Origin: Capronia americana
Lineage: Eukaryota > Ascomycota > Eurotiomycetes > Chaetothyriales > Herpotrichiellaceae
Length of the DNA stretch: 64,000 nucleotides
Reading direction: 5' to 3'
Assembly (NCBI GenBank): GCA_016110215.1
Contig: JADWQD010000002.1
Location: 496,001 to 560,000 of the forward strand
In this document: one piece after another, positions 57,500-64,000 of the stretch
Layout of the letters: every line of letters begins with the position of its first letter
How positions within the stretch are numbered: the first letter of the stretch is position 1
Position numbers and translations under genes: made by a program
Notes under the pieces: generated by a model
The model's database searches: none
Told to the model about the DNA's origin: nothing
Seen by the model: only the letters and a program-made list of their open reading frames with translations

Positions 57500-59432
57500 C
57501 CTTAGCCGCGGTAGCTCCGCCGACAACGACCGTCTTGCGTCCGTAGGTGAGATGGGGGAGGAGACATGCGGGTGTGGCGGGCTTCGTCTGAGGGTGGGTG
57601 TTGAGAGAGAGAAGGAGTGTCGGGGGAGTGCCGTCGGCCTCCAGAAGGATGAGGATCTCTTGTGTTCAGCAATTTTGAGAGACAACCATGGAGGCGGGAG
57701 AAGATCAAAGAAGCCTGTACCGTTTCGTTGCGTAGATGGGCCGTGGCTAGTGGCCGTCAACAATTGCAGACAAAATCACAAAACGATGCGCGACTTGCGC
57801 ATTGCGCGTGTCCTTCGACTGCCCTACCGTATTTCAGCAGCCTGCTACGGCGGAGCGCAACTTGTAAGGCACTCCTGGGCACTACAGACACGTGAGACAC
57901 GAGACACGCATGGGCGACTCGCACCTGAACGGTGCACCAAGTGACAGCCAAGATCTTCGGCTCACTCTGTGTTTCTTCCACCGGATCAGTGAAAGAGCTT
58001 CCACCAAGTTACGAGGTATGAACTCAAGTCTTGGAGGTTCCTAGGACGACCCCACTATACCGCAAATGTCGACACCCACGTGGTGAAGTCAGGGCGAAGA
58101 GCTCCTCCTCTATCTTCCCACAGGCGGAGGGCGCCTGCGCTCACGGAAACAGCACTTTACGCATTGCTCACCGATGCGAGGTCCGACCTGGAGAATGTCC
58201 AATCATTGTACTCTCGACCCCGGCAAATCATACCACCTTGACGAACTGTTTGTCTAACTGGGCAGATTAGATCCATACCCACTTCCAGGAACTTGCTGCA
58301 GCAATTCCCCTGGTCTCGCCAGCTGTCAGCTGTAAGACTAGTCAATTGACTTTATGCCCAGGCCCTCTTACCATATCCTCGGGACATCAACCCTTTCGCA
58401 ATAGCTCGCTCACGCCTCTTGCTCTCCGTTAAAGTTAAGCCTCCCCTCGTGCACAGCCGAGTCAGAAAATACTGATTCGGAGCTCTAGGTCAAGGCTGAA
58501 CTGGGGCCATGCCTTCATCCTTGGCAGTCTCCCTCCTACAGTATTCGAAGACGTGCGGGCAGATCGACTCCGTCGATGGGCACGAACCGCTCACAAATAT
58601 CGCCTTGATGTCGCGGGCATACACATCGCATATACGAAAGATACACGCCACTTCCTTATCAAAACGCCATAACCTCCCATACGGAGTTTGACCGGTTCTC
58701 TCCTCCGACGACTCTCGGTTCCGCTTTGAACTCATTCCACCTTGCTGGGTTATTGCCAAAGTTGGGGGGCTTGGCCATGTCTTAAAGAAGCCTACAAACT
58801 GAACTCGGACTTGGAATCCCTAACCGTTTCGAGATTTGGACCTCGGAATTTCGCCGTCGTCCCCCGCAAAACCTGGGGATTCGAGGCCCCAACTCTCCCC
58901 CACACTCGTATTCCAAGCCCGAGGATAAATGCTGGGGCACAATCCGGAAGTCTATCACCGCCACGAGGGTGTTTCTGACTTTCAGTCTCCTGCAGTTCCT
59001 TGTTTGCGCTACTGAAACCGCCCTGGGCTATCTGTCGTCGCGAGGCCCAGCCCCTGGCTTTTTTCCTCGTCGATATGGCTTGGTACAGGTCGAACCATTA
59101 CATGATGCCCAACCAGAATTCCCCATGGCTTGCCGTACTGGAGCCTAGTGGCTCTTGTATCATGACTAACGCCCAACGGATCCGTCCTTCGTATTCAGAC
59201 ATCCACCGGCATGGAATTCAATATGGCCTAGAGTTGTGCGGAAATTGGTCGGAGCTTACCATCGGGATGCCATCGGGGCACATCGTATAAGAACTTCGTT
59301 CAACGGACGCAAATCGTCCCCGACTTCTTTTCTGCCAAAATCTTCGAGATTCCGCTCCTGCGCAGGGGTCCTAATCATTGTCGGATTGATCATTGTCGGA
59401 CTGAACACAGCTTCTCGACATAGTTTCCAACG
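57500..59432. other. Intergenic, divergent promoters
   Basis: 1.9 kb between the divergent Nup159 and sugar transporter genes. CTGGGG, matching the CreA/Mig1 consensus SYGGRG, occurs at about 58872 and 58931, which would fit carbon-source control of the transporter. No supported ORF or RNA gene. Confidence 0.45.
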
Positions 59433-61407
59433 ATGGGGAAACTGATACCCAATGCCTTCAACCTGGCGGTTGTGGTCTTCGTGGCACTGGGATCAACAGC
59501 CTGCTCCTATGGAATGGCCATCATCGGGTAAGAATGACACTTCATGTGTTTCAGCTTAGGATGCTAATATGATCCAGCTCGACCATCGGACAGCCTAGTT
59601 TCTATGATTCACTTCACCTTGCTCCTCAGGGAGAACCTGGATACGGTCGCACTGCCGAGTACATCGGTGCATTCAATGGTAGGTTGCTGGATCTGTCTTG
59701 CCTCACCAGCTTATTGTTTCTGACCTTTCTTCAACCAGGTGTGAACTCCGCTGGATCCGCCATCGGCGCCGCAGCTTGTGCCTATTGTGCAGATAAGTGG
59801 TCGCGGAAGCACACCATCCAGGGCGCTGCCATGATCCTGGTCGTTGGGGCTGCCCTTTGTGCGGGATCGGTCAACAACGCAATGTTCCTCGTGGGACGTG
59901 TTATTAACGGGTTGGGAGTGAGATGAACTGAGGTCTTCATGCTGTTCCTGTGTGCTGACAGTCAAACAGATCGGCGCTCTTGTCACAGCCATTCCAATGT
60001 ACCAAGCTGAGGTATCAACCCCTGAGAGCCGGGGTTTCATGGTCTCGATGCACGGAGTGATGTTCGCCATGGGATACACGCTGTCTGCCTTCATTGGGTT
60101 TGGCGTCTCCTTCATCTCCACCAGCGGGTCCAAGTCTTCGTTCCCTTGGCGCTTTCCGATCGCGTTCCAAATGGTTCCTGCCCTGCTTTTGCTGGTCGGG
60201 TCGCCTTGGCTGCCTTACTCGCCACGTTGGCTCATGATGCACGATCGCTGGGACGAAGCCCACGAAGTGATCAAACGCCTGCACCGCACCAAGAACGACC
60301 CGCACGACTCCCTCGCCCGCAAGGAGTACTACCAAATGAGGAAGCAAGTCGAATTGGACCGTCAGATCAATGCTACGACTTCAAGGTGGGAGATCTTCAA
60401 AACCCCCCCGAATCGCAGACGTGCGCTGGTGGGCTTCGTCTTGATGTGGAACAACCAATTCACCGGTGTCCTCATTATCGCGAACTATGGTGTCATCCTG
60501 TACACCCAGCTGGGCATGACAGGCTTCTGGCCGTTGTTGCTGAGCGCGTTGTGGGTGTTGACTACATTCCCTGGAAACATCTTTTGCGCCTTCTTTGTCG
60601 AGAGATTCGGTCGAAGGAGGTTCTTGCTCATCGGTTTGTCTGGCATCCTTGTCAGTCTGATATGCGAAATCGCCATTCAAGCGACATACCTGGGGACCAC
60701 CAACCGGGTGGCTCTCAACTTTGGCGTCTTCTTTATATTCCTGGTGAGTGTCCCACTTTTGCTCTGGACCTCCACGCCCTCTTCCTTTCAACATGAGTAC
60801 CGCGCTACGAGCTCGAGTTGACATTCCCGTGCAGTTCATCACACCGTTCTGGAGCACGTTCATAGATGCCTCACAGTTCCTCTACGTGTAAGTCACTACG
60901 ACTTTTCCCCCTGAGCGACCTCGATTATTAACTCGGTCCAGCTCTGAGATCTTCCCAACGCACATCCGTAGCCAAGGCATGGGCGTGTCCATGTGCGGCC
61001 TTTACCTCGCCGACATAATCCTCCTAGTCGCCGGCCCAATCGCGCTCAACAATATTGGTTGGAAATTCTTCCTAGTTCTCATCATCCCTACAGCCCTACA
61101 CATTCTATTCGTGTTCTTCATGTGTCCTGAAACCAAAGGACGGAGCTTGGTATGTTGCTCCCACGTCCCTTTCCAAACACCTGACAGGTTTCTGATTTCC
61201 GGGATTTAGGAGGATATCAACGCACAATTCGGCGAACGGGTCGCGATCCACTACTACAACGCTACCGACGCGGAGAAGGAGGAAATGGAGAAAGCCGTCC
61301 AACAGGATGAAGAGGAAGAGATGCGTAAGACTAGGCATAGCATCAGTGAGGAGAAGACTGCTGGGGCCGTCGAGGAGCAAGAAGTCTTGGCCGCGAAAAG
61401 GGCTTGA
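59433..61407 (+). CDS. MFS sugar transporter (hexose/lactose permease-like)
   Basis: A plasma-membrane sugar:proton symporter-type protein. Exons are 59433-59527, 59578-59678, 59739-59917, 59970-60743, 60835-60887, 60942-61149 and 61210-61407, giving 535 residues with about 12 helices. Sugar-porter signatures: DKWSRKHTIQ (motif A region), VGRVINGLGIGA, YQAEVSTPESRGFMV (PESPRG-like), FVERFGRRRFLLIG, and SEIFPTHIRSQGMG near the end followed by PETKGRSLEDI. PWLPYSPRWLM is the usual loop before the central domain. The C-tail is acidic and Glu/Lys-rich. Substrate not readable; similarity in layout is closest to fungal lactose/hexose permeases. Confidence 0.9.
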
Positions 61408-62066
61408 GGGATACAATACCGGGTGCATTGAGAGGTTGGCACGGATTGGATTTCAAGAATAAAGTACGGACATTACGGGCGGTACATAGTACATGCGTAG
61501 CATGATATTGTCAGCCAGCGGAGCAATGAGGGATAATCGGATTCTACGCGCGGTCGGCGGTGCAGAACGATCTCGCCAAGGAGGGTGGGTGTGTTGGAAC
61601 AAAGTACAACAAATACAGTACTGTAGGAGTGTTGTGGGCCCAGTTGAATACTATGTAGTATGTACTTTGGTCCAATCACCACATGCTAGTAAGTACTGTA
61701 CTACTACTGTACCTACTAGGTAGTATATAGAGATGTGGTTGGTAATAATCGTAATGTCGTACCGGTGGTACATCTATGTACCTGCCTAGTACAGTATGTA
61801 GCCGTTCGTGCATGCTTCGTTCCCGCAACCCGAATGCACTTGGGGACTACATAGTATACAGGCCTTCTGCAGTAGTTTAAATCTGTAACTATGCTGAATT
61901 GATGCTGTTCTGATGCAGTCTCAGAGTACTGAACCTGTGTTGATACGGTGTTGATGCTGTATCGAACCAACTTCAAGCATCAAGCTTCGAGCATCGGCAC
62001 AGCATCGAGCATCAGCGTCGAGCATCAACACAGCATCAAAACTGCACCAGAACAGCATCAGAACAG
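61408..62066. repeat. Low-complexity island, TAGTACTGTAC-rich, then AGCATC tandem units
   Basis: AT-richer than the rest of the window. From about 61610 to 61860 it is crowded with overlapping GTAC/TAGTA motifs that can pair with themselves. From about 61975 to 62066 it becomes imperfect 8-11 bp units of the form GCATCGA/GCATCAACA. No coding sequence. Confidence 0.7.
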
Positions 62067-62557
62067 CATCAGAACAGTATTGATTCAGATTTAAACTACT
62101 AGAGGTGGGCAGTACTGTACTTACGTAATATACAGTAGTATATAGTATACTACAGCAGTATAGTACTTAACCGAATTAGGCTATTTTCGTGCTGTGCTAA
62201 GTTAGGATTTTAAAAGGTCGCAGTAGGCTTTAGGGTGATATACTACCTAAGATACCTATATACTGAGCTGGTATTAAGCTGGTGTCGAGCTGGTGTCGAG
62301 CTGGTGTTGAGCTGATGTTGAGCTGATATTAAGCTGCTGTTAAGCTAGTGTTGGGCTGGTGTCGAGCTGGGACTGACTTACTAGTATCCTATCTGCAGCT
62401 AATTTTATTAATAATAGGATGTCGGCACCACTATTTAAATGTCTTTCTCACTATAATTCTTACTTATAGTACTATAGAGGCCTTCTGCAGTGGCTTGAAT
62501 CTATATAGTACTGCCCACCTCCAGTAGTTTAAATCTGAATTAATACTGTTCTGATGT
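62067..62557. mobile_element. MITE-like element with 50-bp terminal inverted repeats
   Basis: 62067-62116 and 62508-62557 are inverted copies of each other over 50 bp. I count two mismatches, both C/T transitions. The element is 491 bp, has no transposase ORF and is AT-rich inside, as expected for a non-autonomous DNA transposon. A partial third copy of the terminal sequence is at 61861-61918. No clear target-site duplication was found. Confidence 0.6.
62265..62370 (+). repeat. 11-bp minisatellite, unit about AGCTGGTGTCG
   Basis: Nine or so imperfect head-to-tail copies of an 11-bp unit inside the inverted-repeat element. The copies differ mostly by C/T and G/A changes (GGTGTCG, GGTGTTG, GATGTTG, GATATTA). 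Confidence 0.8.
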
Positions 62558-62802
62558 GTAGTATTGATCTTTCTTCTTTTTGAGGACCGCTCCTCCGCAC
62601 CTGCTCGGGTTCGTGGTTCTTCCTCGTCATCATCATCGACCTGGCCGAGGCGGTGCCTGGGAATTTTGACATTGTCTGGATTCTCGCGCTCTGCAATCTC
62701 GAGTGTGTTCAGCCCGCGGTTTCGAGAAGTCTTCTTTTTGATTATACTTGTAGAATTGACTCGGCCTGACTGCAGCGGTCTGCCGTGTGCTTGACGACGC
62801 AT
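62464..62802 (-). pseudogene. N-terminal gene fragment running into the inverted repeat
   Basis: The ORF starts ATG at 62802. The first 76 or so codons look like a genuine basic/acidic nuclear or nucleolar protein N-terminus: IIKKKTSRNRGLNTLEIAE, then VKIPRHRLGQVDDDDEEE and SSKRRKI. At about 62575 the sequence passes into the terminal repeat of the 62067-62557 element, and the remaining 36 codons are repeat-derived, ending at 62464. I could not name the parent family. Either the element cut off the gene or the rest was lost by rearrangement. An intact gene with a repeat-derived tail is possible but less likely. Confidence 0.45.
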
Positions 62803-63552
62803 TGTAACGACGAAGCGGGGTGTGGGACGAGTTCGTGGCTACAGCGTCAAGTGGACGTTCTTTTCTGGGTCGACAAAGTTCGAGTAGCGGAGATAGCTGG
62901 CTGCGTGACGGATATAACTCACTTGGCATTCCCAGAAGCTGCGGAATTACTTTTCACCTTCGCATTGAACACTTGCTTACTTTTGAAGGGAAAGAGATAC
63001 AAGGATGTACAAGGCTTTCGTAAACCGTTACATCTTGTGGTGGTCTGCAGCAGTCATTCTCTTGCCTACCAACCCATCGACCCTTCTCGTTCCGGACTAC
63101 GGCTCTTGAACTTGCGCCAGGACTACGATGTGCAGAGATTATAGTATCGTCTATATGTACGTCACTCAAAACAAACCACTCTTAAGAAGCACTATCGCTT
63201 ACTTGGGACAACACAACCCATGACCGGGATGGTTTGGATGAACGGGTGTACCTTCACTTTCACTACCTCTTTCGACCCTGTCTCCTCCCATGATCGAAAA
63301 GTGCCGTGTGAAATGGACGTGTCTTCTATTATTTCGCCACGCTTCTCTTTATAGCCATATTTTAATGCCCGCACATGAAGGTGAGTGGGAAGAGGTGGTC
63401 GGGCTTATCATTCGAGGTCGGCATTGGCGCAGCATCCATCAACCATGACCGAACTGTTACCGCATGAGTCTGGTTTGCCCCTAGGATCATATGGCCTAGA
63501 GACGACATCTCGCGTGAGTCTGACAGAATCTCGGTTCGACCTTTCAGAAGGA
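62803..63552. other. Intergenic
   Basis: 750 bp between the QCR8 stop and the start of the gene fragment, both on the minus strand. ORFs of up to 119 codons on the plus strand lack motifs. Likely QCR8 3' UTR and the promoter of the fragment. Confidence 0.45.
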
Positions 63553-63981
63553 TCAGGAGCTCGCACGTTCTTCCTCCGCCTTGCCCGCTTTCGAGTTGAG
63601 ATATGCGTTCCTGCGGATGCATCACCACCAGTCAGCCTGAGAAGTCGAGCGAACGTGGAAACAAGACTGACCGTCGATTCGCCCAATCCATCAACAGATA
63701 CGCCATCACAAACGCCGGCCCCCAGTACAAGACCTGATTCCGCGAGCGGCGATACGTGTTGAATACGGCGTTGTGTAGCGTGTGGGCCATGGGATTCAGC
63801 CGGTTCGAGGAGAGCATGTACGTGACTATACCTCTCTGACGGGGAATGTCTTTATGTCCCCAACAGTAGACTGGCTTGCTGGATGATGAGAAGGTTTAGG
63901 TGTATGATTGGAGGTGCTGGATGGTAGAGAGAGCACGACTTACGTAGGTTTGCCTGGCGGGAGGTCTTGGTTATACTCCAT
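63553..63981 (-). CDS. QCR8: Cytochrome bc1 complex subunit 8 (QCR8)
   Basis: A small inner-membrane subunit of respiratory complex III that contacts cytochrome b. Three exons on the minus strand, 63944-63981, 63672-63878 and 63553-63610, give 100 residues, the usual size. The core is RQRGIVTYMLSSNRLNP then HNAVFNTYRRSRNQVLYWGP, one membrane helix AFVMAYLLMDWA and the family end WANRRNAYLNSKAGKAEEE. The middle exon alone looks like a truncated ORF with an unrelated tail; splicing at GTCAGT (63671) restores the NxYLNSK signature. The N-terminus (MEYNQDLPPGKPTKP) is less conserved and less certain. Confidence 0.87.
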
Positions 63982-64000
63982 TGCTGGCCGGTCAAAGGTT

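Noticed and set aside
57500..57763. 88-codon N-terminal extension of Nup159
   Set aside because: In frame without a stop, but Ser/Pro/Arg-rich and unlike the family, whose propeller starts soon after MAFSFSNAV; more likely 5' leader.
1..64000. tRNA, 5S rRNA, CRISPR or telomere repeats
   Set aside because: Scanned by eye for B-box GGTTCGANTCC with an A box, fungal 5S rRNA, regularly spaced repeats and TTAGGG arrays; no convincing instance.

Overview
This window is nuclear DNA of a filamentous ascomycete (Pezizomycotina). Most genes carry short introns of about 48-135 bp with GT...AG ends. Gene density is about one per 2.5-3 kb. The families are typical of such fungi: Snt2, a Mob2-type protein, an NCS1 permease, a Zn2Cys6 factor, DHA-type transporters and a BAHD acyltransferase. 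I lean towards Eurotiomycetes or Dothideomycetes but cannot place it further from sequence alone. Exon structures were rebuilt by hand from reading frames and splice signals, and each total was checked to be a multiple of three.

Layout. 0-3.3 kb: a partial isochorismatase-fold amidohydrolase diverges from an NCS1 permease across a promoter rich in GATA sites, which suggests nitrogen-source uptake and breakdown. 3.6-8 kb: a charged, disordered protein, a doubtful small ORF, and a PTEN-type phosphatase whose first exon is only the start codon. 9.5-15.5 kb: a DHA2-like MFS transporter, a BAHD-type acyltransferase and a 59-residue Cys-rich peptide gene. 17-31.8 kb: housekeeping genes for Mob2, Leo1 (Paf1 complex), Snt2 and a HELQ/Pol-theta-type helicase. 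33-43.5 kb: a flavodoxin-like quinone reductase, a Zn2Cys6 regulator, an ACAD10/APH-type kinase-like protein, and a divergent pair of MFS transporter and FAD monooxygenase. 43.9-57.5 kb: Dbp3, Rft1, proteasome beta2, a three-KH RNA-binding protein and nucleoporin Nup159. 59.4-64 kb: a sugar transporter, a repeat island with a MITE-like element and a gene fragment beside it, and a small QCR8 gene.

The most notable observation is in the flavodoxin-like gene (33209-33957). Its stop codon sits in the UGA-CUA context known for efficient readthrough in fungi. It is followed in frame by 62 sense codons ending in a CaaX prenylation box (CVIL). A 48-nt in-frame GC-AG intron spanning the same stop is a second possible route to that tail. 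Either route would give a soluble and a membrane-anchored form from one gene. No tRNA, rRNA, CRISPR array, prophage or PKS/NRPS gene was seen.
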